Positions 45,023-53,038 of a stretch of DNA of 64,000 nucleotides are shown in pieces. Within the stretch, counting starts at the first letter, position 1. Each line of letters opens with the position of its first letter. Both the position numbers and the translations under genes were made by a program. Where the stretch lies: assembly GCF_020026305.1 (NCBI RefSeq), contig NZ_CP075691.1, positions 4,154,001 to 4,218,000 on the forward strand, given 5' to 3'. The notes under the pieces were generated by a model. It saw only the letters and a list, made by a program, of their open reading frames with translations. It did no database searches and had not been told where the DNA came from. Source of the DNA: Streptomyces sp. 135 (GTDB taxonomy: Bacteria; Actinomycetota; Actinomycetes; Streptomycetales; Streptomycetaceae).

Positions 45023-46189
45023 TCATCCGTCCGACCCCAGAATCAGCCCCGATGTGGGGACTCCGGTGCCCGCGGTGACCAGGGTGTGCGCGGCGCCCGG
45101 TATCTGGTTCACGGACGTGCCGCGTATCTGCCGGACGGCTTCCGCCACGCCGTTCATCCCGTGGAGATACGCCTCTCCGAGCTGCCCGCCGTGGGTGTTC
45201 AGCGGCAGCCGCTCCTCGGCGACGAACCCTGCGGCCTCGCCCGGCGCGCAGAACCCGAACTCCTCCAGCTGCATCAGTACGAACGGCGTGAAGTGGTCGT
45301 AGAGGATGCCGACATCGACATCGGAGGGTGCGAGCCCCGAGGTGCGCCACAGCTGGCGGGCCACGACGCTCATCTCGGGCAGCCCGCTGAGATCGTCGCG
45401 GTAGAAGCTGGTCATTTGCTCCTGCGCCCGCCCGGCCCCCTGGGCCGCCGCCGTGATCACGGCAGGGGCGTGCGGGAGGTCGCGGGCCCGCTCCACGCCG
45501 GTGACGACGATCGCCTGGCCGCCGTCCGTCTCCTGGCAGCAGTCCAGGAGCCGCAGGGGTTCGACGATCCAGCGTGACGCGGCGTGATCGGCGAGCGTGA
45601 TCGGCTTGCCGTGGAAGTAGGCGGCCGGGTTCGTCGCCGCGTACTTCCGGTCCGTCACGGCCACGTGGCCGAAGGCGTCCGGGGTCAGGCCGTACGTGTG
45701 GAGATAGCGCTGGGCCGCCATCGCCACCCAGGACGCGGGGGTCAGCAGCCCGAACGGCAGGGCCCAGCCGAGCGCCGCACCCTCGGCGGACGGTTCGCGC
45801 TGCTGCACCCCGGAGCCGAATCTCCGCCCCGAGCGTTCGTTGAACGCGCGGTAGCACACGACGACTTCGGCCACCCCGGTCGCCACCGCGAGCGCCGCCT
45901 GCTGGACGGTGGCGCATGCCGCACCGCCGCCGTAGTGGACGCGGGAGAAGAAGGAGAGCTCCCCGATCCCGGCCGCCTGGGCGACGGTGATCTCCGGGTT
46001 GGTGTCCATGGTGAACGTGACCATGCCGTCCACATCGGCGGCGGACAGCCCGGCGTCGTCCAGCGCATCCCGCACCGCCTCCACGGCCAGCTTCAGCTCA
46101 CTGCGTCCGGAGTCCTTCGAGAACTCGGTCGCCCCGATGCCGACGATCGCGGCCCTGCCTCCGAGGTCGTCGCGCGTACGGACGCTCAT
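45023..46189 (-). CDS. Lipid-transfer protein / thiolase-like aldolase (Ltp2-like)
   Basis: A protein of 388 residues with a thiolase fold: RAAIVGIGATEFSKDSGRSE, DVDGMVTFTMDTNPEITVAQ, YGGGAACATVQQAALAVATG, GGQAIVVTGVERARDL, YDHFTPFVLMQLEEFGFC, NTHGGQLGEAYLHGMNGVAE. The nucleophilic Cys of true thiolases is not in the usual GGGNAxC context. Ltp2 in M. tuberculosis is a retroaldolase that ends cholesterol side-chain removal and works with ChsH2. Here the order ltp2-chsH1-ACAD-chsH2-ACAD is the same type, which supports the role. Its ATG overlaps the MaoC stop (ATGA). Last gene of the operon. Confidence 0.85.
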   Translation of the reverse strand: MSVRTRDDLGGRAAIVGIGATEFSKDSGRSELKLAVEAVRDALDDAGLSAADVDGMVTFTMDTNPEITVAQAAGIGELSFFSRVHYGGGAACATVQQAALAVATGVAEVVVCYRAFNERSGRRFGSGVQQREPSAEGAALGWALPFGLLTPASWVAMAAQRYLHTYGLTPDAFGHVAVTDRKYAATNPAAYFHGKPITLADHAASRWIVEPLRLLDCCQETDGGQAIVVTGVERARDLPHAPAVITAAAQGAGRAQEQMTSFYRDDLSGLPEMSVVARQLWRTSGLAPSDVDVGILYDHFTPFVLMQLEEFGFCAPGEAAGFVAEERLPLNTHGGQLGEAYLHGMNGVAEAVRQIRGTSVNQIPGAAHTLVTAGTGVPTSGLILGSDG

Positions 46190-46797
46190 GCGGCGGCCCC
46201 CGGGGGAAGGGTCACGGTCACCGTGCCGGTGACGTGCTTGCCGATGCCGTTGGCTCCGACGACCCTGACCGTGGCCGTCTCGCCGTCGGGGCCGGTGCCG
46301 ACCGTCTCGACCGTGCCGCGCAGCACCATCGTGTCCCCCGGGTAGTTGGGCGCGCCGAGGCGTATCGCCACCTTGCGCAGGACCGCCGTGGGCCCGAAGT
46401 GGTCCGTGATGTAGCGGCCGACCAGGCCGTTGGTCGTCAGGATGTTCATGAAGATGTCGGGGGAGCCCTTGGCCTTCGCGAGCTCCGCGTCATGGTGCAC
46501 GTCCTGGTAGTCGCGGGACGCGATGGCCCCGGCGACGATCAGGGTGCGGGTGACCGGAATCTCCAGCGACGGCAGCTCCTCTCCCGCCCGCATGGGGACA
46601 CTCGGCCCGCCCTCCGTGAACGCGCCGGCCCCCGCCGAGCGCGCCACCGTCTTCTCGCTCGCCACCGGGGCCCCTCCTGTCTCCGCCGTCTCCGCCGTCT
46701 CCGTCGTAGCCGCCGTAGCCGCCGTAGCTGTCGTATCCGCCGTAGCTGTCGTATCCGCCGTACCTGTCGTATCCGCCGTACCTGTCGTATGCGTCAC
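46186..46797 (-). CDS. MaoC-like hydratase subunit (ChsH1-like)
   Basis: A protein of 203 residues. The first 45 are a TADTTG/TAETAE repeat encoded by a minisatellite. The conserved part starts near GEELPSLEIPVTRTLIVAGA and has SRDYQDVHHDAELAKAKGSP (hot-dog catalytic Asp and His), IFMNILTTNGLVGRYITDHF and RLGAPNYPGDTMVLRGTVET. It is one half of a two-part hydratase that adds water to the enoyl-CoA of the steroid side chain in mycobacteria (ChsH1-ChsH2). A start inside, at M near residue 68, would skip the repeat; the upstream start is kept because the frame is open. Confidence 0.82.
   Translation of the reverse strand: MTHTTGTADTTGTADTTATADTTATAATAATTETAETAETGGAPVASEKTVARSAGAGAFTEGGPSVPMRAGEELPSLEIPVTRTLIVAGAIASRDYQDVHHDAELAKAKGSPDIFMNILTTNGLVGRYITDHFGPTAVLRKVAIRLGAPNYPGDTMVLRGTVETVGTGPDGETATVRVVGANGIGKHVTGTVTVTLPPGAAA
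46683..46796. repeat. Minisatellite at the 5' end of the MaoC gene
   Basis: Units of 9-18 bp (GTCGTATCCGCCGTACCT and variants such as GCCGTAGCC) repeat about seven times and code for Thr/Ala/Asp/Gly. Confidence 0.75.
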
Positions 46798-46804
46798 CCC
46801 TCCA

Positions 46805-47848
46805 TCACCCTTCCACCGCCCCCGACGCGATCACCGCGCCCAGCTCCTCCAGGACTTCGCTCCCACATCCCAAGTACGCGTCCAACTGCCGCCCCCAGAG
46901 AAAGTGCCGATGCACGGGATGGTCGAGGTCGGCGCCCATGCCGCCGTGGAGATGCTGGCCCGCGTGCACGACGCGCTTGCCCGCCTCCGATGCCCACCAG
47001 GCCGCCGTCAGCGCGTGCGTGCCGTACGGCAGGCCCGTGTCGCGGCGCCAGGCCGCCTCGTACGCCGTGACCCGTATCGCCTCGGTGTCCATGTGCGCGT
47101 CGGCGGCGCGGAGTTGGACGCCCTGCTTGGCGGCGAGCGGGCGGCCGAACTGCTCGCGTTCGTTCGTATGGGCCACGGCACGGGCCAACGATCCCGCGCA
47201 CACCCCGGCCTGCAGCCCGGCGAAGGCTGTCCGCGCGGTCGCCCGCACGTCCTCGTACGCGCCGGCCCCGCCGATCCGCTCCCCGGGTGTCCCGTCGAGG
47301 GTCAGCCGCCCCGCTGACCACGGCGCGGTCAGCTCGACCGGCTCCACGCGCGCGCCCGCCACCGGCACCCACCACAGGCTGCGGTCGGCCACCGCCACCA
47401 GGACATGCGTGGCATCCCTCAGCCATGGCGCCCACGGCACAACGCCCCTCAGGACCCCGCCCAGTTCCCCGTCCGGCTCGGCCTCCACCGCGCTCCGAGC
47501 CGGGAAGGCCCCCGTGGCCACGGCCGTGCCCTGGCGCAGGGCGGGCAGCAACCGGCCCCGCTGCTCCTGCGAGCCGTGCGCGGCCACCGCGAGGAGGCCG
47601 TAGACACAGCTCGCCGCGAAGGGGACCTGTGCCGTCGTCCGGCCCTGTTCCTCGAGCAGCAGAACGAGGCCGAGCAGCCCGACGTCCTCCACCGCGCCCG
47701 GCAGCCCCGCCGCGCACAGCGCCTTCCACAACTCGGCGTCCGAACCGGCCCCCGCCGCCGCGAGCCGCTCCGGCGTGGCCAGGTCGCCGAAGATCTCCGC
47801 GGCGAGGTCCCGCGCGGCGGCCTGCTCCTCCGTGGGCGTGAAGTCCAT
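46805..47848 (-). CDS. Acyl-CoA dehydrogenase, short subunit (ChsE1/FadE28-like)
   Basis: A protein of 347 residues from ATG 47848. N-domain MDFTPTEEQAAARDLAAEIF, GLPGAVEDVGLLGLVLLLEE. C-domain with ARTAFAGLQAGVCAGSLARA, HTNEREQFGRPLAAKQGVQL, AGQHLHGGMGADLDHPVHRH. It is shorter than standard 380-residue acyl-CoA dehydrogenases, as is FadE28. In mycobacteria FadE28 and FadE29 form one heterotetramer that oxidises the 2-methyl-branched propionyl side chain of sterols. The longer partner is encoded at 48809-50032. The MaoC gene starts 8 bases downstream, and the stop of the preceding gene is directly adjacent. Confidence 0.85.
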   Translation of the reverse strand: MDFTPTEEQAAARDLAAEIFGDLATPERLAAAGAGSDAELWKALCAAGLPGAVEDVGLLGLVLLLEEQGRTTAQVPFAASCVYGLLAVAAHGSQEQRGRLLPALRQGTAVATGAFPARSAVEAEPDGELGGVLRGVVPWAPWLRDATHVLVAVADRSLWWVPVAGARVEPVELTAPWSAGRLTLDGTPGERIGGAGAYEDVRATARTAFAGLQAGVCAGSLARAVAHTNEREQFGRPLAAKQGVQLRAADAHMDTEAIRVTAYEAAWRRDTGLPYGTHALTAAWWASEAGKRVVHAGQHLHGGMGADLDHPVHRHFLWGRQLDAYLGCGSEVLEELGAVIASGAVEG

Positions 47849-47849
47849 G

Positions 47850-48812
47850 TCAGCCCTCGCCCCCCGCCGCGTCGTCCAGAGCCCGGAACAACGGCAGCTC
47901 CAGCTCCTCGTCCACCCGCAGGAACGCGAGCCGCACCGGCATGCCGATCCGCACCTTGTCGTACGGCACGCCGATGACGTTGCTGACGATCCGCACGCCT
48001 TCCGCCAACTCGATGAGGCCCACCGCGTAGGGCGGATCGAACGCCGGGAAGGGCGGGTGGTGCATCACGACGTACGAATAGACCGTGCCCTCACCGCTCG
48101 CCTCGACCGTGTCCCAGTCGGGCGAGCCGCAGGCGTTGCAACCGGGCAGCCAGGGAAAGCGCGGCTCCGCGCAGCCGACGCAGCGCTGGATCAGCAGGCG
48201 GTGCGCGGCAATGCCCTCCCAGAACCCCGCGTTGTCGCGGTTGATCACCGGGCGGGGGCGCCTGCCCTTCGGCTTTCGCCGCGCCGGTGCGTACTTGAGG
48301 ATGCGGAAGCGGTGCGTCCCGGCGGGCTCGCCACCGGCACTGATGTCCATCCGCGTGGTGACGAAGTGGCCCGTGCCGAGCTTGGTCGTCTTGCGCTCCG
48401 AAACCGACTCGATCACCGCGTCGAAGGTGATCTCGTCGCCGGGCCGCAACGCCCGCACGTACTCCTGCTCGCAGTCGGTGGCGACCACAGAGGTGTACCC
48501 CGCGCCGTCGAGCAGGGCGAACAGCTCGTCGTACGCGTCGGAACGCCCCTCGTGGCCGGAGAGGCCACCCATCGTCCAGGCCTGCATCATCGTGGGCGGC
48601 GCGATCGGATCCGCGCCCGCGTAGGCGGGATGGGTGTCGCCCATCGCCTCGCACCAATGCCTGATCATGGGTGCGTTGACCGGATCCTTGCCGATGCCGG
48701 ACTCCGCCGCGGCCCTGCCCTCGAACGCCTTCAACGCGTCGTACGGGATGCCCCGCGCCTCGCCGTCCGCCACGCCCCGCACCGTGCCGTCACTGTCGCT
48801 GTCGCTGTTCAC
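47850..48812 (-). CDS. Two-domain MaoC / OB-fold DUF35 protein (ChsH2-like)
   Basis: A protein of 320 residues. GTG 48812 overlaps the stop of the upstream acyl-CoA dehydrogenase (GTGA). Residues about 10-165 form a MaoC N-type hot dog (NAPMIRHWCEAMGDTHPAYA, PPTMMQAWTMGGLSGHEGRS). The C-terminal part is a DUF35 domain: a rubredoxin-like zinc ribbon, RCVGCAEPRFPWLPGCNACG, with four cysteines, then an OB-fold (GEGTVYSYVVMHHPPFPAFD, PYAVGLIELAEGVRIVSNVI). In M. tuberculosis the hydratase half pairs with ChsH1 and the DUF35 half with Ltp2. Both partners are in this operon. Confidence 0.87.
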   Translation of the reverse strand: MNSDSDSDGTVRGVADGEARGIPYDALKAFEGRAAAESGIGKDPVNAPMIRHWCEAMGDTHPAYAGADPIAPPTMMQAWTMGGLSGHEGRSDAYDELFALLDGAGYTSVVATDCEQEYVRALRPGDEITFDAVIESVSERKTTKLGTGHFVTTRMDISAGGEPAGTHRFRILKYAPARRKPKGRRPRPVINRDNAGFWEGIAAHRLLIQRCVGCAEPRFPWLPGCNACGSPDWDTVEASGEGTVYSYVVMHHPPFPAFDPPYAVGLIELAEGVRIVSNVIGVPYDKVRIGMPVRLAFLRVDEELELPLFRALDDAAGGEG

Positions 48813-50032
48813 CGACGCCCCCTCCGCATACCGAGCCGCATCGTCGCGACGATCTCGCGCTGCACCTCGCTCACCCCGCCCCCGAACGTGTTGATCTGCG
48901 CGGCCCTGTTCATCCGCTCCAGCTCGCCGTCCCCGATCCCGCCCGGCGAACCGGCCCGTACAAGGCCCGCCTCGCCCGCGATCTCCTGACACATTCGGTA
49001 CACCTCGACGGCCGATTCGGTTCCCATGACCTTCACGCCGCTCGCGTCCCCGGGCGCCAGGCGACCCGCCCCCACGTCGCCCACCAAACGCCAGTTGAGC
49101 AGGCGCGTTGCCGCGAGACGGGCATGCACCTCGGCCAGTCTCGACCGGACCCACGGCGCGTCAATCCGCCGCTCACCCGTCATCGGATCGGGTGTACGCG
49201 CGAGGTCCAGCGCCGCCGCGTAGAAGTCCTCGGCCTGCATGCCGATCGCGGCGAGCGCCACCCGCTCGTGGTTGAGCTGGTTGGTGATGAGGCCCCAGCC
49301 GGCGTTCTCCTCGCCGACGAGGTTCGCGGCGGGGACGCGGATCCCGTCGTAATAGGTCGCCGTCGTCGTCAGGCCGCCGACGGTCTCGATCGGTGTCCAG
49401 GAGAAACCGGGGGCGTCGGTCGGTACGAGGATGATCGAGATGCCCTGGTGCTTGGGCGCCTCGGGGTCGGTGCGGCAGGCCAGCCAGATCCAGTCGGCGT
49501 TCTGCGCGTTCGAGGTGAAGATCTTCTGCCCGTCGATCAGCCAGCCACCGCCCTCACCCTTACCCCCGCCACCGCCACCGCCACCGCCCCCCGGCCCGCC
49601 GGCCCCGGCCCGCTCCCGCACCGCCCTGGTCCGCAGCGAGGCGAGGTCCGTGCCGGCCGACGGCTCGCTGTAACCGATGGCGAAGACGCACGCGCCGGCG
49701 AGGATCCGCGGCAGGAAGAAGGCCTTCTGCTCCTCGGAGCCGTACTTCATGAGGGTCGGGCCGACGGTGTTCAGGGTCACCATCGACACGGGCGCGCCCG
49801 CGCGGTACGCCTCGTCGAAGAAGACGAACTGCTCGTCGGCGCCGCGCCCTTGGCCGCCGTACTCGACGGGCCAGCCGAGCCCCAGCATGCCGTCCGCGCC
49901 CATGCGCCGCAGCAGTTCGCGCTGCCCCGCCCCGTCCGCGCCGCCGGGCGGCCCCTCGGGCATCAGGCGCCGGAAGTAGGCGCGTAGCTCGGCACGTAGT
50001 TTCCGTTGGCGTTCGGTGGGGGCGAGATGCAC
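48809..50032 (-). CDS. Acyl-CoA dehydrogenase, long subunit (ChsE2/FadE29-like)
   Basis: A protein of 407 residues. GTG 50032 follows GGAGAGG by 8 bases; a TTG 30 bases upstream is less likely. Motifs: MLGLGWPVEYGGQGRGADEQ, VFAIGYSEPSAGTDLASLRT (flavin-substrate), QKIFTSNAQNADWIWLACRT, ISIILVPTDAPGFSWTPIET, LNHERVALAAIGMQAEDFY and RMNRAAQINTFGGGVSEVQR. An unusual poly-Gly insert (GGPGG then ten Gly, KGEGGG) sits in the middle beta domain, coded by CCN/GGN microsatellite DNA. First gene of the igr-like operon. A dyad at 50085-50099 lies in its upstream region. Confidence 0.88.
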   Translation of the reverse strand: MHLAPTERQRKLRAELRAYFRRLMPEGPPGGADGAGQRELLRRMGADGMLGLGWPVEYGGQGRGADEQFVFFDEAYRAGAPVSMVTLNTVGPTLMKYGSEEQKAFFLPRILAGACVFAIGYSEPSAGTDLASLRTRAVRERAGAGGPGGGGGGGGGGKGEGGGWLIDGQKIFTSNAQNADWIWLACRTDPEAPKHQGISIILVPTDAPGFSWTPIETVGGLTTTATYYDGIRVPAANLVGEENAGWGLITNQLNHERVALAAIGMQAEDFYAAALDLARTPDPMTGERRIDAPWVRSRLAEVHARLAATRLLNWRLVGDVGAGRLAPGDASGVKVMGTESAVEVYRMCQEIAGEAGLVRAGSPGGIGDGELERMNRAAQINTFGGGVSEVQREIVATMRLGMRRGRR

Positions 50033-50084
50033 GCCGGCGGCCTCTCCATCTCGTACCAGCAAGGTTTCCGGTTCCCGACGGCAT

Positions 50085-50099
50085 CTGACTGTCCGTCAG
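50085..50099. promoter_or_regulatory. Dyad upstream of the igr-like operon
   Basis: CTGAC-N5-GTCAG, 53 bases before the operon start. It resembles TetR-type lipid-regulator sites in size, but the regulator is not known. Confidence 0.45.
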
Positions 50100-50253
50100 G
50101 TGCGGTGCCCGCGTCAAGAGATCGGACCGCGCGACAAGCCGGGGGCACGCACACGCCAGTGCGGCGGCGCCGAAGCGCCGCCGCACATGACCCGTCACAC
50201 CCCACGTCGCGGACCCCTGGAAGCCATCCCCATCGCTTCCGGGGGCCGTCGGC

Positions 50254-50565
50254 TCACCAGAGCGGGGTGAAGTTCACCGTGACGTCATCGCTCGACTGGT
50301 CGACCACCGTGAATGCCGAGCCGTCCACCTGGGCGGAGTTGTTCTGGTTCGAGGCACCGGTGCCGACGGCCTGCTGCTGCGTGGTCGCCGAGTTGCCGTG
50401 GTTGCCGCCGTCGACGCCGCTGCCGTCCACGGTCGCCACTCCCGCGTTCGATCCGTCGTTCGCAAACGCGCCGCTGTCGGCCGTCGCGGCACCCGAGAAG
50501 AGCGCGGCGGCCAGCGGCAGGGCAGCGGCGGCCGCGATGACTCGGACCGTACGGATACGTGCCAT
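50254..50565 (-). CDS. nepA: NepA-like small secreted cell-wall/spore protein
   Basis: A protein of 103 residues from ATG 50565, with GGAGGAA 6 bases upstream. Signal peptide MARIRTVRVIAAAAALPLAA, cleavage near ATADSGA. The mature part of about 75 residues is Gly/Asn/Gln/Ser-rich without cysteine: AFANDGSNAGVATVDGSGVD, GGNHGNSATTQQQAVGTGAS, NQNNSAQVDGSAFTVVDQSS, ending VTVNFTPLW. In S. coelicolor NepA (SCO4002) is a wall protein tied to spore dormancy and dependent on SigN. The size, export and place near an ECF sigma gene fit. Identification rests on synteny and size, since I cannot align the sequences here. Confidence 0.55.
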   Translation of the reverse strand: MARIRTVRVIAAAAALPLAAALFSGAATADSGAFANDGSNAGVATVDGSGVDGGNHGNSATTQQQAVGTGASNQNNSAQVDGSAFTVVDQSSDDVTVNFTPLW

Positions 50566-50989
50566 GTCTATTCCTCCAAGGCAGGAGATACGCGCCGGCG
50601 GTGAGCCGGGAGTACCGGGAAACACGGGTTCTCCAGGGGAAGCCGGCCGACCGCCCCGGAGTACTGCGCGACGTCGCGGGATCAGAGTTGCCCAGCCGTC
50701 CCCGGCGAACCACCCCGGAAGTCTCGATTCCCCCGCAAGCGTGAGGACATGTCGCTAAACGCGTTTCACGCCGCGAATCCGCAGTTCAGCCCCACACCGC
50801 CCCCTCGCGCGCCGCCCACGGGCCACCCATGCCCTGGCCTCACCCAGGCGCCACAGGAGGCGAAGCGTTTCGCCGGAACCCCTCGACATCCTTAGGAAGG
50901 GGGCGCTTTTCGCCTCCAGGCCGTCCCCCCGCGACGCGTGGAGCGCAGCCCCCCTTCCCTTCCTCGAACATACGTACGAAAATGAACCC
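50566..50989. other. Intergenic region between NepA-like and prim-pol genes
   Basis: 424 bases without a credible gene. It holds the divergent promoters. The palindrome AAACGCGTTT lies at about 50757-50766. The sequence just before the prim-pol start is AT-richer (CATACGTACGAAAATG). Nothing else recognised. Confidence 0.4.
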
Positions 50990-51931
50990 ATGGCCACCAC
51001 CGACCGCCATGTCACCACCCTCGCGCTCGCCCACGCCCTGTCCGCCGCCGAGCGGGGCCTCGCGGTGATCCCGCTCTCCCGCACCAAGCTCCCGGCCCTG
51101 CGTTCCCCTCACCACGCCGAGGCCGGTCACTCCGAGGCCGGTCACTCCGAGGCCGATCTCTCCGGGCCCCGCCACGGCACCCCCCGGCCGGCACCGCCCT
51201 GCCACGGCGAATGCGGCCGCCTCGGCCACGGCGTGTACGACGCCTCGACCGATCCGCGGCGCATCCGTGAGCTCTTCGCCGCCGCCCCGTGGGCCACCGG
51301 ATACGGCATCGCCTGCGGGCTGCCTCCGCACCATCTGATCGGCGTCGACCTCGACACCAAGTCCGGCGCGGACGCCTCCGCGGCCCTGCGGGAACTGGCG
51401 CTGCGTCACCTGTTCACGATCCCCGAGACCGTCGTCGTGACCACGCCCAGCGGCGGCCGCCACATCTGGCTGTCGGGACCACCCGACGTCGTGGTCCCCA
51501 ACTCCGCGGGGCGGCTCGCGCCCGGCATCGACATCCGCGGCGCGGGCGGCTACCTCGTCGGCCCCGGCTCCCGTACCGAACACGGTGTCTACGGCACCGT
51601 GCCCGGCACTGCCCAACTACCGCCCGCGCCCTGCCCGCCCGCGCTGCTGCGGCTGCTCATGCCTCCACCGCGCGCCCCTCACGCGACGCCCCCACGGCCC
51701 GGCCCCGACACGGCCGTACAACAGGGCCAGGGCCTCGTGCAGTTCGTGCTCGCGGCGCACGAGGGGCAGCGCAACACCCGCCTCTTCTGGGCCGCCTGCC
51801 GCGCCTACGAGAACGGCATCGGCGAGGCCCTGGCCCCCCAACTCGCGGACGCGGCCCTCCGCGTGGGCCTCACGCACCGCGAGGCCCACTCGACGATCGC
51901 CTCGGCGGCACGCCTCACCGGACAGGCGTAA
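50990..51931 (+). CDS. Bifunctional DNA primase/polymerase (prim-pol) domain protein
   Basis: A protein of 313 residues from ATG 50990. The prim-pol (AEP) fold is visible: LAHALSAAERGLAVIPLSRT, then a loop with a four-Cys/His-like group (PCHGECGRLGHG), GVDLDTKSGADASAALRE (catalytic DxD), VVTTPSGGRHIWLSG (His) and GIDIRGAGGYLVGPGSRTEH. The end contains a helical tail (EGQRNTRLFWAACRAYENGI, LTHREAHSTIASA) typical of prim-pols on streptomycete chromosomes and plasmids. There is no helicase domain or mobile-element gene nearby. The loop has a small internal repeat, EAGHSEAGHSEA. Possibly a repair or damage-tolerance primase. Confidence 0.88.
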   Translation: MATTDRHVTTLALAHALSAAERGLAVIPLSRTKLPALRSPHHAEAGHSEAGHSEADLSGPRHGTPRPAPPCHGECGRLGHGVYDASTDPRRIRELFAAAPWATGYGIACGLPPHHLIGVDLDTKSGADASAALRELALRHLFTIPETVVVTTPSGGRHIWLSGPPDVVVPNSAGRLAPGIDIRGAGGYLVGPGSRTEHGVYGTVPGTAQLPPAPCPPALLRLLMPPPRAPHATPPRPGPDTAVQQGQGLVQFVLAAHEGQRNTRLFWAACRAYENGIGEALAPQLADAALRVGLTHREAHSTIASAARLTGQA

Positions 51932-51962
51932 CGAGCCGCCCCGCCACGCGGAGCGCCACGGC

Positions 51963-52241
51963 TTACCCGCCGCTGCCCCTGTCGGACGACTCGTCGTACC
52001 CCGCCCTGTGGATCAGCGGAACGAGAACGGCGACCACACCGGCGGCGGTGCCGATCGGGGCCGCGAGGCGCGGGAAGGCCAGCACCAGGGCCACGACCCC
52101 GAGCCCGACCGCGATGACCCCGCTGATCAGCAGCCCCCGCTTCCGCCTCCGCGCCGGCACGGCGTCCGGCAGAGGCAGGACGGGGCCGACCGTACGGGAC
52201 TTCCTGAAGTGCGCGCCTTCGGCGTTCGTGGGTACCGTCAT
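51963..52241 (-). CDS. Small two-helix membrane protein
   Basis: A protein of 92 residues from ATG 52241, with GAGAGG about 7 bases upstream. A basic cytoplasmic N-terminus (PDAVPARRRKRG) precedes two hydrophobic segments (LLISGVIAVGLGVVALVLAF and IGTAAGVVAVLVPLIHRAG). The tail is polar (YDESSDRGSGG). It converges on the prim-pol gene, with a 31-base gap. No family recognised. Confidence 0.7.
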   Translation of the reverse strand: MTVPTNAEGAHFRKSRTVGPVLPLPDAVPARRRKRGLLISGVIAVGLGVVALVLAFPRLAAPIGTAAGVVAVLVPLIHRAGYDESSDRGSGG

Positions 52242-52373
52242 GACTGACCTCTCTGAAGTGGGGTCAGGGCGGCTCCCGTGCCAGCGGGGGCCGCCTTTGT
52301 GCGACCACGCCACCCGTCAGCGGCAATAGTGACAGCGCGTGAGCCCGTCGCCAATCTGCTTGTCGGCGGGCTC

Positions 52374-52512
52374 TGTGGATAACTCGCCTATCACTGTGTG
52401 TAACTAGCAGGAATCTGTGTACCGATCGGTGGACAATGCGGTGCGAGAACGCACAAGTTATTCCACAGACCCGCCCTGAGCTGGCCTTTCGCCATCCTCA
52501 GGCTGTGGACCG
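52374..52512. promoter_or_regulatory. Cluster of DnaA-box-like sites in a non-coding, AT-richer region
   Basis: Sites read: TGTGGATAA at 52374-52382 (complement TTATCCACA, perfect), GGTGGACAA at 52428-52436 (complement TTGTCCACC, one change from the streptomycete TTGTCCACA), TATTCCACA at 52459-52467 (two changes) and TGTGGACCG at 52504-52512 (two changes). The surrounding 52314-52620 stretch is the least GC-rich in the window and has no gene. Confidence 0.6.
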
Positions 52513-52714
52513 GAAGTTTTTCCTACACAGGCCGATATCACTGCCAGTGAGTGCGGAAGCTTTGATTCCATTCTTATTCTATCCGCGTAGAAAGACAAAG
52601 TAAGGGTGCCCATAGCAACAGGCACGGACATTCACCCCTTCGGTCCCCCGCCCAGGCGCTGCCCGTGCGCGCAGGCCGACAGGAGGCCGAGGGCCAGGAA
52701 GCGCCTATGACGAA

Positions 52715-52745
52715 GGCCCCCGACCGTCACACCAGGTCAGGGGCC
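52715..52745 (-). terminator. Terminator after tRNA-Ser(TGA)
   Basis: GGCCCCCGACC/GGTCAGGGGCC with a 9-nt loop, 11 bases beyond the tRNA on the minus strand. One A-C mismatch. Confidence 0.75.
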
Positions 52746-52756
52746 GTCAATCTCTG

Positions 52757-52841
52757 CGGTGGGTGTGGGATTTGAACCCACGGTGACTCACGCCACGACG
52801 GTTTTCAAGACCGTTCCCTTAGGCCGCTCGGGCAACCCACC
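52757..52841 (-). tRNA. tRNA-Ser (anticodon TGA)
   Basis: Acceptor GGTGGGT/ACCCACC, anticodon stem ACGGT/ACCGT with loop CTTGAAA, long variable arm, T loop TTCAAAT and discriminator G. It decodes UCA. Confidence 0.95.
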
Positions 52842-52915
52842 CCGCGCCGGCCGCCGGGAGACCGGGACGACGCGGGGACAAGACTAGCGGGTTGGGCCGT
52901 CGGCGGAGCAGCGGC

Positions 52916-53035
52916 TCAGCTGTCGCCCTTGCGCTGGCCCAGGGTCACGTCGACCGTGCGCTCCTTGCCGTCGCGCTCGTAGGTGATCTTGACCGTCGCC
53001 GGCTCGGAGCTGTCGATCACCATGTCGTCCAGCTG
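52916..53035 (-). pseudogene. Detached PDZ end of the HtrA-type protease
   Basis: The frame gives MVIDSSEPATVKITYERDGK, ERTVDVTLGQRKGDS and a stop at 52916-52918. This is the normal last strand-turn-strand of the PDZ domain in streptomycete trypsin-like membrane proteases. It lies just after the premature stop of the protease gene in another frame. About 50-60 residues of the PDZ domain between the two parts are missing. Confidence 0.7.
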
Positions 53036-53038
53036 TGA

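Noticed and set aside
41478..50032. Natural-product gene cluster
   Set aside because: Acyl-CoA ligase, dehydrogenases and hydratases are present, but there is no PKS, NRPS or tailoring set; the gene order fits side-chain catabolism.
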